Shown: positions 47,924 through 60,850 of the stretch, piece by piece
Layout of the letters: each line of letters begins with the position of its first letter
Position numbering within the stretch: position 1 is the stretch's first letter
Assembly: GCA_025677835.1 (NCBI GenBank)
Contig: JAIXMR010000013.1
Coordinates: forward strand, 124,001 to 188,000
From: Sporodiniella umbellata
Taxonomy: Eukaryota; Mucoromycota; Mucoromycetes; Mucorales; Rhizopodaceae
DNA length: 64,000 bases
Direction: 5' to 3'
Position numbers and translations under genes: made by a program
The notes under the pieces: model-generated
Told to the model about the DNA's origin: nothing
Database searches by the model: none
What the model saw: only the letters and a program-made list of their open reading frames with translations

Positions 47924-47964
47924 CACACACACACACATATATATATATATATGTGTGTGTGTGT
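47924..47964. repeat. CA-TA-TG palindromic microsatellite
   Basis: A CA repeat, a TA repeat and a TG repeat in succession form a near-perfect inverted repeat of about 40 nt, 12 nt downstream of the velvet gene stop codon. It could fold into a long hairpin in the 3' UTR. Confidence 0.85.
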
Positions 47965-47975
47965 ATATAGGTATG

Positions 47976-49770
47976 TTACTTTCTTAAGTGAGAAAATGGA
48001 TGGGAGTAACAATTCGAGCTGTAGACTTGTTGATCAGAATTAAGCAAGGTGTCAAGGTCGTTTGGACGAGTAGGGGGTGGATCATTAGTAGTGGATTCAG
48101 GAATTTTAGAAAGACACGAGGGTAAGGGTAATTTTCTGGTGGCTAGCAATCTATTTTCTTTACAGTCTAGGGGCGATGGAGATGCGTGGTATAGTGGTGA
48201 GTCTTGGTTGTTACCAGATAGAATGTTTTGTACAGACATGGCTGACGATTTGATTGATGGTGGGGGAAGGTGAGTAGATTGGCGAGTAATGAGTGAAGAA
48301 CCCAGGGGCGGGTAAGCTGAAGAATGGAATTGTAAAGTAGTAGATGAACCAGCAGAGTAGATGGGTGATCTCTTTTTGTGTGGCTCTACATAGGCGTCAT
48401 GAGGAGAATAGCCGTCTTCCTCCATCGATTCTTCTGTCTCTTCTTGACGTCGTTTTCTAGATACTTTTTAATTACAATCATACAAATTCTGTGATCCATC
48501 GCATACCCTTTAAAAGAAGTGAGCGCGCGTCTGGGCTCTTTTCTTATTCTGATTCTAACTCCTTGATCTGAGAGGCATTTGGTCAATTCAGTTGACTCTA
48601 TTTATGCGTTTGTTTAATTTGTTTGTTTTGGTTTACAAAAGGGTTTTCAATTGATTTACCAGACATACCAGGAAAGCCTTTATAAAAAGAAAAACTATTA
48701 AGCCTTTTTTTATACATGCTTTTCTCTCTTTTTTTTTTTTTTTTTTTTTTTTTTGAAAACGTACAAAGAATACCTTACTTTTAGGTGAATAAACGCAAAA
48801 AATATTAGACTGTGTGGAACATAACTGACGTACTGATTCTCTATGATTGTTAAGTAAACAAAACTGACTGAGTCTATTATTTACCCTTCCATACAAAAGA
48901 GAGTGAATTTTAACCTAAAAAAACCTTCAAGTCTTACGCTTATGTCTGAAAACACAAAAAAGCCGCAATCTGATTTAAATAAAAGTACCATGTACCAAAA
49001 AAGGGTTAATTTAAACGTATTCTTTAGTAAATAAAACGTTATTACCATTGTTTCTTAAGTCTTTAAGTTTATGCAAAGATTGAACGACAGCGCCTGCTGT
49101 AGGGTTGTTGTTGTTGACACAATACAAATCATCTTTACCACTTTCATCAGTCAAAGTGGCATATAGAAAAAAATAGGGATTCTGCAAAAAATTGTCGCTT
49201 TTACATAATGTAAGATATAAAGACAAATACATTCTAGGGAAAAAAAAAGAGAAAAAAGAAAGGCCATACACAGTATAGCCATTCATTTCTTTTTCTTTTC
49301 TTCCCTGTCAAATAAAGACATACACACATATGTATATATGTATATATGTATATGTGTATATAGGCTTACTTGCTTGAATTGCTTGACAATTTAACAATGG
49401 GTGGAGGATCAATTGGTCTTCGATCGACTTTTTTTAGGTCAAAAAAGGAGAGAAGTAGTTAGAAATCAAGTCTTATTTGCTGTCGCTAAGAAGGTACCTT
49501 TTTCTTTAAAACTACACAGTCTAGCTTTAATAGGTTGTTGAGATACTTCTAAAGTGTACCTAATAATAGTTATATGTCAATTCATTATAACGCGAATTTT
49601 TTTTATGATTATTAGAAATAAAGGAGAAGAGAAAAAAAAAAGAAGGGGAGAAAGGCGGAACAGGGAAAATAGAAAACAGAAAAAAAAAAAAAAAAAAAAA
49701 AAGCATACAAAGAAGAGTAATCAGATTGCGAATTTGAAATGTTGATTGCTTGATTCATCGCCATGAGCAT
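47976..49770 (-). CDS. Velvet-domain developmental regulator (VosA/VelB-type)
   Basis: Fungal regulator with an NF-kB-like velvet fold that binds DNA and controls sporulation and metabolism in other fungi. Nine exons: 49770-49709, 49559-49498, 49427-49370, 49233-49046, 48969-48885, 48840-48779, 48677-48660, 48597-48507 and 48456-47976. They join in phase to 368 aa. Velvet hallmarks in order: YTLEVSQQPIKARLCSFKEK, VDRRPIDPPPIVKL, NFLQNPYFFLYATLTDE, VVQSLHKLKDL, FVFSDISVRLEGFFRLKF, SPKSFPGMSESTELTKCLSDQG and VRIRIRKEPR. Each hallmark crosses or abuts a splice site, so no single frame reveals it. Exon 7 has 18 nt. The last 160 residues are Ser/Pro-rich and disordered, starting with a basic KGKRRQ signal. 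The short N-terminus suits VosA/VelB, not VeA. A second in-frame ATG is 6 nt downstream. Confidence 0.93.
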
Positions 49771-50984
49771 AATAAAGGTTGGCGCTCCCCTTTTTCAAAA
49801 AAAAAAAAAGAAAAAAATATATAAAAGGAAAGAGGAAAAGAAGAAAAAAATAAGAATAAAAAAGTTAAAACATGAAATTAATAATAAAAATAAAAAAGGA
49901 AAAAAAAATAAAATACAAAAAAAAAGGTGGAGAAGGAAAAAGAGAAGATGAGCTGGTTTATCTCAGTAAGATCAGAAAAACCAAAAAAAAAAAAATGGTA
50001 CGCACGTACTCATACCTTTTGCACATATTTTTAGACTTTTTTTTTCGGCTCTATATAAAAAACTACTGTTATGTACAAAACAAACCCCGAGACTTTACTC
50101 AGAGAGCGGTGGTGTTCCGAGTTCAAGGGGGGTGATACAGGAAACTTCTTTTTTTAAACGATCCGGTACCTTGGTATAACGTAAATGGGTTTCGTTTTTC
50201 CTACGCCAAAGCGATCCTTTTTATGGCCATTACCCTGAGTTCACTTTTTTTTTAAAGGTTTCTGAAATCGAATAAGGGTTGCTGAGATAGCCTATGAGTG
50301 AATCTAGAAAAAAAAAAAAAAAAAAAGTAAGGTGAGAGATTGAGTGCAAGACTATAGTAAATCACAATGCATTGGTCATAGAGGAAAGGTCAAGTGTCCA
50401 TGAACCAAAAGCAAAATCATTTGAGATTACCTTAAAGGGAGGATGAGATCTTTGAAATTGCCCTTGTAAAGAAAAAAACGTGTTTAATAAAAAAAGAACA
50501 CTAAATGAAACATGGTTGCTTAAACGGTTCTGTAATTTATTTTTCTATTTCCTTTTGTTGAATAGCTTAAATTTAATAGTTCATTTGCAAAACGCGCTCT
50601 TTATTTTTTGTGAAAGCTTGGTTTGATTTCGCGATGGCGAAGATTGAAAAAAAAAAAGGGTTTGTATGTTTCAATTTGAGATGTAATATACACTAGTTTT
50701 TTACATGTGAAAAGGGGCAGATAAAGACCTTTTTCCCCTCTAGCTGTATATATATGGCGTGTTACCTGCGATTTGGGAGTACAGATGATCCTACTACTGT
50801 TCTGCTCTACCTGTGTTGAAAAAGTTCTAGATCGCCATGTTCTACCAATTTTTTTTTTTTATCATTTAGAAAAAAAAATTGTGTAAAACAAAAACAAAGA
50901 AACACACTTTGTGATTATGTACGTGCGTATTAATATGAGATGTTGCAGTTCCTTTCTTCGATTTGTAAAAGAGAACGAATCTAT

Positions 50985-51400
50985 TGTGATATGCAGATTC
51001 CGGTACAATGAAAGATATGCACTCTTTCATTGTCCGCACAGAATTATCTCATCTGGTTTCACCCAACGGTAATGCTTGTGTTGGTGTGTGTGTATATTTT
51101 TTGTGTGTGGGTGCTTGCACATGTTATGTTACACAAATACAAACCTGAAGTCGCGTTATGAGGGGCAAACTAGCTATACGGCCTTCCCTTATTTGTATAT
51201 TTTCTTTTTGAGAACGAATAAAGTCTGTTCCCCCAGCCCCCCTTTAGTTTTGACATCATCTTTACAGGTTCTATCCCGTACTATTTCTATTCGCTTCATT
51301 TTATAAATCTTGTAAACCAAAAAAAGGCAAGATTTACTTGCTAGTGCGCCTATGCGGAAATAAAACCGAGAAATCGGCTAGATTGATGAAAAGAGGTGAC
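50985..51400. repeat. Old dispersed repeat family B, copy 1
   Basis: Aligns in the same orientation with 59705-60085. Shared words in order include atatgcactctttcattgtc versus atatgcactttttattgtcc, caacggta, gagaa(c/t)(g/a)aataa, and ctagcggaa-like words near the end (tatgcggaaata versus taagcggaaaaa). Most differences I can see are transitions. Confidence 0.6.
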
Positions 51401-53235
51401 AAGAAATTAAGAAGATAGAGGGACAGAGCGGGAACACAAATGCTGTGTCAACGCAAGAGGGTCCAGCATTAAGAAAGAGAATCTTTTTTGACAACCCAAA
51501 AAAAGTTTGAAAATAGGAATTTGACCAATTCTCTTTCACTCTTTTTAATGAAAGCTTCTCCTTGATTTTTCCTGTATCTCCCTCATGTTCGCCTTACCAT
51601 CATACTTGTTTGACGACCCACATTCTTTTAGATAGTAAAAAAAAGGAAAAAAAAACAAGGGGAGGGTAAATATCAAATAGGTCACAAGCTTCTTGAACAA
51701 ACTGAACTTTTGAGGTTACTTCTAAAATAGGAGGAGATAAATTCTCTACGATATAAACAATAAAAACAAAAAACAAAAAACAAAATAAAGCTCAGCCATG
51801 CTCGGAGTCAAGTACAAAACTAAGGTCATACATTTTTGTATATTTTGTATTATAAAATGCGACACTGGTTTTGTAATTTAGCAGCTTGCCTATTTTTATC
51901 TTTCCGTTCAACAACGTCCCGAGGCTTTGTTATTTATGGTTTTTAGTTGCTTATCATCTGAGTTTCGAATTTTGGGTAACTTTGAAAACAGTTTGTGTTA
52001 CCAGTTCGTGGGGTAAATAGAGATGGTATCCACAGTCTGCTTTTGCTTGATTATCAACAGCGAATTGAAACGGCTTCACTTATTTATTTATATCAAGTTG
52101 CTCTTATAAAAGTAATGTTTCTATCTTTTTTTAAAGAACGTTTAGAATATAAAAAAGCGTAGTTTCTTAGCAATAACCTGTATTGTCCCGTGTTTATTTA
52201 ATCTTCTAGAAAAAAGACTTGAAGGCATATTTTAAACCCAGACTGTCAATACTAAACAATGGCAGATTTATTTGTGTAAGTTTGCCTTTTTTCTTTACTT
52301 TGCAGTCTTTTACATATAAGCAACTTTGTCTGCTTATTTACAGCTACAAGAGTACAGAATACTATCAAATTAAGTTAGAAGAAAAAGGTCCTACAAAAAA
52401 TATCCTATTCTTGGACTCGTTTCTAACGGATATTACTTGAAAAGATGGAGGAGCATGTTTTCTTTTTAAAGGAACAAGAAATTTAAGAACATTCCTGCTT
52501 TTTTTTTTGTTCCCATAGCTTTATAATTAGCAAGTGTTTTAGCTAGGTGTTAAATATACATATTGCTACTATTGCCCTTGAATTCTTTTAGTAACAACAA
52601 ACTGTCTGGCTTTTTGGGTTTGCGTTGTTTGTATTTTGGGATACAGACCAATAAACTAGAAAAATATAGCCATTCATTGGGTATATTTAGTGTGAGTCAG
52701 TTCATAGTGATATTTTGAGCTGTTTTAGCGATCTGAAACATTTCATGTATATAGGTGTTCCTTTTTGTTTTCTTCACTTACAAAACAAAGTTGCTTTTTG
52801 TAGATCAAAAAAGGGGCACTTTTTTATGGTAAAGCTATGTGGTACCAAACCCATAAATAAATGTTGTAAATGCAAACACTTTGCTTTTTTTAATGAATGT
52901 TTGTTTGATAATGACCAAAAAAAAAAAAAGGCTACCAGAATGTTTTAAAGCAAAGCGGATCAGGATTATGCCTGTGGAGTTTTTTTTTTAGTTTGAAACA
53001 AATTAAATCTGAGTCTGTCCAACACGGTCTGTAATCAGTCAAGCGATGAGGGGTCTTTTCCTTTTTTTGCATTTAAAATCGAATCTTTATTCTCATTGGC
53101 AAGCCCCTTATTTGGGGGGAAGAAAAAAAGAATATGAATTTGGTTTTTCGAAACCCAAGTAACGTAAGCATGTCATGTTTAATAAAGATGGTAACAAAAA
53201 TTTCAATCGTTTATACAAAAATGGTTGCACACAAT

Positions 53236-53600
53236 GTTCATGTATACCCTTTGCTCCCCTTACTCTGTCTAACATTCCATTTTCAGCTTGGCTCATTTGG
53301 CGATTTAAAGTGATAAACGCCCACTTCTCTTTTTAAAAAAAGCAAATGTTTTTATACTTGTACCTTCATACATCAGTGTGATAGGTATTTTAAGATTAGC
53401 AAAACATACTTTGAAAGTTTGCCTTTTTACACACCATGTTTCAAATAATTCTACCATTTAGTGGATGGCAGAATCGAAAAAAAAAAAAACTTAAAAATAG
53501 CAGAATTCTACTTGGTATTTTTTTTATTGTGTTTGAAATCACTTTAAAAAACAATGGAATTTGAACCTTTCGTATGCCCTTTTTTAATCGATAAATATTT
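53236..53600. repeat. Old dispersed repeat family C, copy 1
   Basis: Aligns with 55684-55990. The clearest match is ctcatttggcgatttaaagt versus ttcatttggcaatttaaagt, preceded by catgta and ctttgctc in both and followed by a shared atggcag word and a tagaattt/cagaattc word. Confidence 0.6.
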
Positions 53601-55683
53601 CTCAATGAAGTTAGTTGTATGCAATAGATAGAAATCGTGTAACATAGACCTGTGCTTCTTTTCTTTTCTCGTTATGCAAACCTTCTCCTTTACCCCTCTT
53701 TTTTTTAGTGCATTAAAGACATTTTGACCACTTTTTTTTTATGCTGGCATACTATCGTGCAGATTGTAACTCTTCTTTTTACTAAGGGTCAATGTTTTGC
53801 TATTTTGTATACTTTAGCTCATAACCTTAACTCTTATTTCAGCTCCCTATACAGTCGCTTTATATCCTATATATGTTTTTTTTTTTTTTTTTTTTTTCAG
53901 AAAAGTCGTTTATTACAGTTGTAGAGGAGCTTAGTGATCAGTTAAAAAAAATAGATAGAGATAAAAGGAAGCTTTTTATATCAAAGTGAAATTTTTCGAG
54001 ATATATTGGTTATTAGTTTTAACTACAAACATAGCTAAAAAAAAAAAGGGTACGCTTCACTTGAATAGAAATCATATGCGCTTGAAGCTCCTCATAGCTA
54101 TCAGTAATGTTACGTTAGTATAAACCGATTATCGAATATACTTAGATGAAAAAAAAAAAAAAAAAGAAATGAGTAGTCCAATATGTTGTAAAGGGTGCAA
54201 TATCAGTTCTAGTCATACGGACATGGATCTACTAACAAAACGTGTTTGTGCTTGCACATGAATGGAATCATCGTTTATTGAATGTAGTGACACCAAAAAT
54301 CTACTACTTTATGTAACAAGGTGAAGATAGGTTGGAAAGTTGTCTGACAATAGTATACCGTAAACACCTTTTCTTGGAACAAAACAAACAATAACTTTTA
54401 GTATTGGTCAAGGATCTAACTTTTTTTTTGTGTTCTAAAAGATATCTGTAAAATATTGCCTGATATTAAATAAAGTAAATCAAAAAGCTTGGAAAGAGGA
54501 AGGGGGATTAGTTTCTTGGTTCATCAAAAAACACTATGCTAATAGAGAATACTTATACCAGTAAAGCAGTCCAAGCGGTAAACTTCAAGGGACTCTTTTT
54601 TCTTTTCTTATAGAAAAGATGTACACAAAAAGATAAATATAGAGGAATTAGTTAAGGTATAATTGTTCAAGTGTTTGATAAAATAGCACGGTTATTCTAT
54701 AGCTTCTCAAAAAAAAAAGGATACGATGTTCTATGACATAAATTCAAAATCTGCTGTTTTAAAACTAAATAGCTGTATGGTTTTGTCTAATAAAATTCAC
54801 TACTTGTGCTATTGTTTTTTCTCTACTTTTCAGCAATACTAATAATCTAAAGAGATTGAACAGTGTCTGATATAAAGACAAAGTTTGTAAACCGTGTTAT
54901 ATAAAGAAGCAATAAAAGCAACTGCTGAGAAAAAACGGGTTTTTTTAACTGAAAATCAGTCTAACAACACTCTACATTTCGCACAAATGATCAATTAAAA
55001 GAAAGAAAGGATTGCAGTTACACAGTTGCCTTCTGTTTTTTAAAGCACGTGTAGTAAAAAGTTCACTAAAGTGAAACTACCTCTTAGTATTTCATTGTAA
55101 AAGCAACTTTTTTTTTTGTTTTTATCTTAACACATCTCTTAATTCTCATCAAGATCAAATTCTGTAGTGCTGATACTGAGAAGATATTGTATTAGAGTAA
55201 TTATAAGAAACACAGCATTTAATATTTGATGAAAAAAATACTGAACGTAGCACAGCATTGAAATAATACTTAACAATCAGTGCAACTCACTAAAATAAAA
55301 GGAGCCGACTTTCTTTTTTTTATTTTACATTGAAATTAACAATATTAAAAATAATAATTGCTTGAGACGGCTTTGTGTTTTTAAACGGTCGTTAATAATA
55401 TTCTCTCCCTCTCTCTTTTTTCCTGCCTTGTTCAGGGATAGTTCTAATGTTAGTCCATCAGGCTCATTCTGTACTAAGCAAAACGGCTATGTGGTTCTCT
55501 TTTGTATATTTTCATACCTGAATTGGGGCTTATTGTTGGGGTTTCAACGGTAAACCTCGTGTACAAAGAAAGATAAGGTAATGCAGCTTCGAATTCTTGG
55601 CCGGCATGAGACTCTTTATGTATAAAAAAAGTAGAAAAATAAAATGATATGAGCAGGTCTGGTTATTTACGTAAGAACGCCTC

Positions 55684-55990
55684 ATGTACTCTGCCCCTTT
55701 GCTCTATTCTTAGTTTAGTTCATTTGGCAATTTAAAGTGATGGACACACATTTGATTTTAAAAATAAACGTTATTTATTTATTTATAAAACGCTCCTTTC
55801 AAACATTTTTGTGATGTTTTGTTTATGAAACATGTTTTGCCTTGTACCGTTTTTTGAATGGCAGATTTTTTTTTAAAAAAAGCCCATAAATGGTAGAATT
55901 TGATTTTATTTGGTCCTATGTTTTGTGCTAGTTTAAGGTTTAAGCCTCAAGTATTCCCCACATGCTTTTTTAGTTCTTCCTTAGTAGCTT
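55684..55990. repeat. Old dispersed repeat family C, copy 2
   Basis: Partner of 53236-53600. Its end (about 55930-55975) also resembles 60740-60790, suggesting a third copy. A T-run/A-run junction lies inside it at 55866-55881. Confidence 0.6.
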
Positions 55991-58069
55991 TTTTTTTCAA
56001 GAATGTGACACAAATGTATAACTCTTCTCAACAGTATTCTAAAGTTTCAGACTGTGACTGGTCTATTACAACAGCTGTTAGCGCGTAAAAAAGAAAAACA
56101 AATAGCTTTTCGCTTTTATGAAGTTCAAAAAATCGAAACAGCCTTACTGAAATGACCAATTAGTCCAAAAATAAATATACAAAAAAAAGAGAAACATGAG
56201 CAATGAATAAAAAATGGGTAGAGGATAAGATTGTAAACATGTTGAAAAAGTATGAATGTGCCAAAAAAAAAGACAACAATTAATAAATTCGACGCAATCA
56301 AGAAAAAAAACCAAGATTAAAGAAAATACAAAACTCGATGCGACAAACAACAAAATAGATAGTTTATCTGCAGTCTTTTTTTGTTACTCATTTCGTTTCT
56401 TTTACTTGGTTCTTGGCCTTTTTTTTTAAAAAAAAAATAGAGATTTAGCAGGCGATGAAGCTTTTCGATTGCGCTCATTGTTTTGTTTCTTCAGTTGTAT
56501 CAAGTGTCGCTTCCGATCATTTTCTCTGTAGCTGTCTAAAATGTACAGCAGTTAGCCAGCGTTATACCTGTGTAAGTTCAACTGTTTTATTTTTTGAGCA
56601 CAGAAAGTGTTCTGGAAACTTGAACTTCTTCAGAATACGTAGATATCAGTAGGTCATTCAGATGGGGAAATGTGTATATAAGTGTTCATCTTTTTTTAAC
56701 AATCTTTATCTACAGCCACTGTGTTTGCCCCTAAGATTAAAAAAGTACTGTTGAATAATCTTTCATTAACAAGTTCGAATTTGAAGTTAAAAAAAACCCC
56801 TTATTTTCCATATAGTATATAGTTTTTTTTTTCATTTAGTACATCGCTAATATTTTAACGCTAATTTTATTGCCGAACCTCTGGTCCAAGTTTTATTCAG
56901 TACTATTATTGCTTTCAAACTTGGGAGTTCAACTGAGAGGAACATCAAGTTTATTATGACAGTTTTCAAAGCTGTCCTGAGTGTGCGGCGATAACTACAC
57001 TAGAATTGCTACCGTCAGTATACACAACAAACTGGAAGCAAAAGCCTGTGCTAGTTTCCAACCCTTTTTGGTTTGCATCAAACGCAGAAAGGTACTTGAT
57101 CGCCAAACCGCCTGTACCACATATACCAAGAAGGTTTTTTGTCTATAGTTATAGGGCTCACACACTTCAGATCTTTTTCAAGTGTCTCAATTTTGTAAAG
57201 TATCTTTCAAAACGTAACTCAAGTTTTTTGATGGAAGAATGTAGCGATGACATAGTTAGTGGAGGTTTTACAGTTGATACCGTATATTTACAAACATTTG
57301 CTGTATATAGCCTAATGTCTAATTTAAGCGTTGGCTAGTTTTGGCCCTACAAAAAAGTTTAACGCTCCTCCAGTACAATGTATTTGACCATGTAAAATAT
57401 TCTTTATGAAGAGCAAGTTGTCTGAAGACATTTTGCTTGTTAAACTGCTACTTGGTTCCATTGAGACAAAATTTATTCTATAAAATGCTTCTTGGAGCCA
57501 ATATTAAAAGGGTTTTTTATATCGACGAATGATACTGCCATGGTCACTTTTCTTGGGTGACAGTTAATGTCAAGGATGCCTTTGCGTTTATCACTTGTGA
57601 TTTATCAAAAACCAAAAAAAAGTTTTTTTCTGTATTCTCAACTGTTTTTCTAAAATGATTTTATCCGTTGTATATTGATTTTGTTGATTTATAAAGTACT
57701 CTGATGTTTTTTTTTTGTTTCAAAATATCTCATTTAATTAATTTTTCAAAGGTGAATGTATTCCGATAATATTTTTTTCTAAAAAAATTAATAAAAAAAG
57801 CACACAGTAAGTTTTTTTTTTTAGCAATCTAACGTTTGGATTTTAAAACAAGTAATAGTATAAAGAGATATACTTAGCATCATAAAAAAAAAGATGAGTA
57901 AAAAGTTTTTTATTGTTTCTTATATGACTAACGAAGAAACATTATTACTGCTGCAGAACCGCAACCCTAGGCTTTAGTGAGAATTTTTTTTACCTGTCTG
58001 TTCGAGAAAGCATTTTTTTAAGTAGACAAACTATTTTTGGAATGAAATAAAAACTAGTTCAAAGCGAAA

Positions 58070-58375
58070 AGTATCTTTTTGTTTGTTTCTGAAAAATGCT
58101 GCTCCCCAAAATCAAAACAAAAAGAAAAAACAAAAGAAACAGTAGAAAACTTACTTCATAATAAAGATGATGGCTTTTTAGGTAAATACACTTTTACCGT
58201 TCTTTATTTCGTACTTCGAAAGAAGAGTGGTTGCCATAAAAATTTAGATTGTATTTTTAATTGTAAATATGTATTCTTTTTAGAGCATGTGTTTGTAGTT
58301 GCTCTGTTTAAAGAAATAATACTAATATATGATTTTTAAGGCAACAAAGTATATTGAAAATATCTAGAGTCGTCA
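58070..58375. repeat. Old dispersed repeat, copy 2 (partner at 46.8 kb)
   Basis: Same-orientation partner of 46760-47040, with matching word order through to the shared agtcgtcata word at the end. The sequence is more AT-rich than its partner. Confidence 0.55.
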
Positions 58376-59704
58376 TAGTAGAGGCTACTTTAACTTTTTT
58401 GACGACATCAAATTTCAAAGTTGCAACTACCAGTTTGAGGCTCGGTCTTTTATATATATGTGCTACAAATTAAGGTATCTCCAAAAGTATATTTTGAGTA
58501 CAAAAACCTTCAGAAAAAGAGAAAAAGGCTATTTTAATACAAACACACTGATAACCATAGGTACCTTTTTTTGTGTCAATTTTAACTATAGATATTTAAA
58601 GAGCTAAAGTTGTCTGAAGGTTTAAAGTATATTAATAAAAGATTAATAAAAGGCTTGTAAAACATTTTCTTTATTAAGTATGTATACGCCTTGCTCCATT
58701 TGATCTAATAAGTGTAAGATGTCTATTTTTAATCTTTTATTGATTTTCTTAAAAGAAACCATAGCACATGTATTTTTTTTAAAAAAAAGTGTATAAAAGG
58801 TGTTGATTTATTTAATGAGATATTAAACTATAGCAAGAACCTATTGACCAGAATTAAGCGAGATATTAAGGTTTTTTTTTTGAAGAGCAGCAGGTCAGTT
58901 ATTAGCGACTTCTGCGGCTCAGAGAGAATCTATGAGTATCATTTTCCATAGATAAATGCAGAAAAAATGATGTCTGAAGGATACATATGACTTGGCAAAT
59001 AGATCTATTAAAAATATATATACAGAATTCAAATATAGGTGATTTTCTAACATAATTATAGAATTCAAAACATTAGCTAATTTCGAATGAAACTCTTATT
59101 TCCTAAAGTATATTATTTTTCTTTTGAAAACTCATTGTTCCTCAGAAATCTTATGGAAACAAAAGAATAGTAGCAATATATGGATGGTGAGTGGTCTATC
59201 CTTTTACAGTCCAAAGGGGATAGATGTACAAGATACATTAGTGGGTATTGGTTGTTACTATCATTTTTTAAGTATCTTCTGCGGCTTTATACTATAAATC
59301 ATTCAACTGTATTATGTTCTAATTATCTCGATGTGTTTTTTAAAATGCTTTATTTTGTCAAGTAGTTTTTTTTTTTATAATTACGGATAAGAACGCATAT
59401 ACGTATGTCTACAGTCTTTCGCCTTTTTTTTTTTTTGAAAAAAAAAACATTAATTATAAAAAGAGAAAATTTCCATTATGAAAAGATACAACAATAAACT
59501 GTTATTATAGTTTAAAGTGTGACAAGCCAACTAAGAGCAAGTTTGAATGCGCTTGCTCTCCACTACTATTGATACCCCGAATTTTCTCTTTTTTTTCTGT
59601 TAAAACTGACTATACAGCCATCGAAATGTAAACAATACCATATCCTGTGCTTTTTTTTGCGCTCACACTTTGGTGAGTGACGCCTCGACTTGAATTCGGG
59701 TCTT

Positions 59705-60085
59705 ATACGCCATAGTATGTACGGAATATATGCACTTTTTATTGTCCGCCGACGTTGTAAAACCTGGCTTCATACAACGGTAGTGTGTATTGGAGTACAT
59801 ATTTCCACTTTGTCTTTTTTTTTTTTTTTTTTTTGCAATATAAGTTACATAGATATAGAAATTGAATTATCTACGAAGTTGAGAATATTTTTGTCGATTT
59901 TGAGAATAAATAATGCATGCTTCGCGCACCTCTCTTATTTTTAATATCGCCTTTATGGACTCTATTCTATTTTCTATTCTCTTTGTTTTAGTTTTAGAAT
60001 TTTAAAAACCCACATTATCTATTTAAAAATGTCCCTAAGCGGAAAAAATCTAGAAAGTAGCTAGGCTGACTAAAAGGAATACAGT
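59705..60085. repeat. Old dispersed repeat family B, copy 2
   Basis: Same-orientation partner of 50985-51400. A T-run (59815-59834) is inserted relative to the other copy. Confidence 0.6.
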
Positions 60086-60589
60086 GTAAAGGGCTAAAAC
60101 GGCGTTTAGATATACAAACACCGGTAAAGGTACATAAGCAAATATATCATCAACTCGCTTTAAAAAGAACTTTTAGTACTATTGATTTGATTTATTGTCT
60201 AATTTTGTTTTTTTTTAAAAGAAAATTCGAGAGTAGGTACTTGGATTGGTTAGTTTTACAATATTTACCGAAAATTTGACTATCTATTTTCTATGTCTTT
60301 CTCATGATTGATCTATAGTCAGGCTAATTTTATAATGTACATTTCTTTAGATTAATAAAAAAAAAGAGCATAAGCTCTTAACGATATGAGCAAAAAATGA
60401 CGCTCAACTGTTTGCTTTTGCATAGATATACATGTTTTTTTCCGCTCGGCATTCCACTTTTTTAGTTTAACTTCTGAACAGAATTTTTAAACAAATTTGA
60501 AAGCAGATAGTATCATATTTTTGTGAAATAAAAAGGGCAGAAACATGTATTGATTTTACTATTTTTTTGGGTAATCAATCGCGAACTGA

Positions 60590-60850
60590 AATAAAAAAAC
60601 ACAGTTTGCTTGTTGGCTAAAATCAAATTTTTTTTTCAAAAAAAGAGCAAATATTTGCAAAGTCATATTTGTTGTATTACTTATTTATAATTTAATTGTG
60701 CTTTCATTTTCTTTTAGTAATTATATTGAATTTTAATAAAACTTTGAACTTTTAGCACTTCCCACAGACTTTTTTTTAGCTAGCTTTGATCTAACCAAGA
60801 TTTATGCGACAGACAAAAAAAAATACAACGTGGACTCAAATCTTCTTTCT
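60590..60850. repeat. Possible third copy of repeat family C
   Basis: Weaker match to 55840-56030: a T-run/A-run pair, then tttgaacttttagcacttcc-like DNA resembling the phrase before 55960, then a similar caaga...gacacaa word. It may be chance in AT-rich DNA. Confidence 0.3.

Larger units (their letters stand above)
44743..47975. other. Intergenic, 3.2 kb, poly-A/T rich, no supported gene
   Basis: Dense in homopolymers: A-runs at 45307-45339 and 45889-45924, T-runs at 46401-46425, 47094-47124 and 47861-47882. A frame at 45496-45789 (MREYPNVVEVVHILLKKELH) looks mildly coding but contains an AAT repeat and matches nothing I know. A piece at 46450-46500 reads SFIEKSKLGSLADSF, similar to a frame near 1.5 kb. 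Bases 46760-47040 are a diverged duplicate of 58070-58375. TA and TG-rich tracts occupy 47500-47620. No intact gene is called. Confidence 0.5.
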
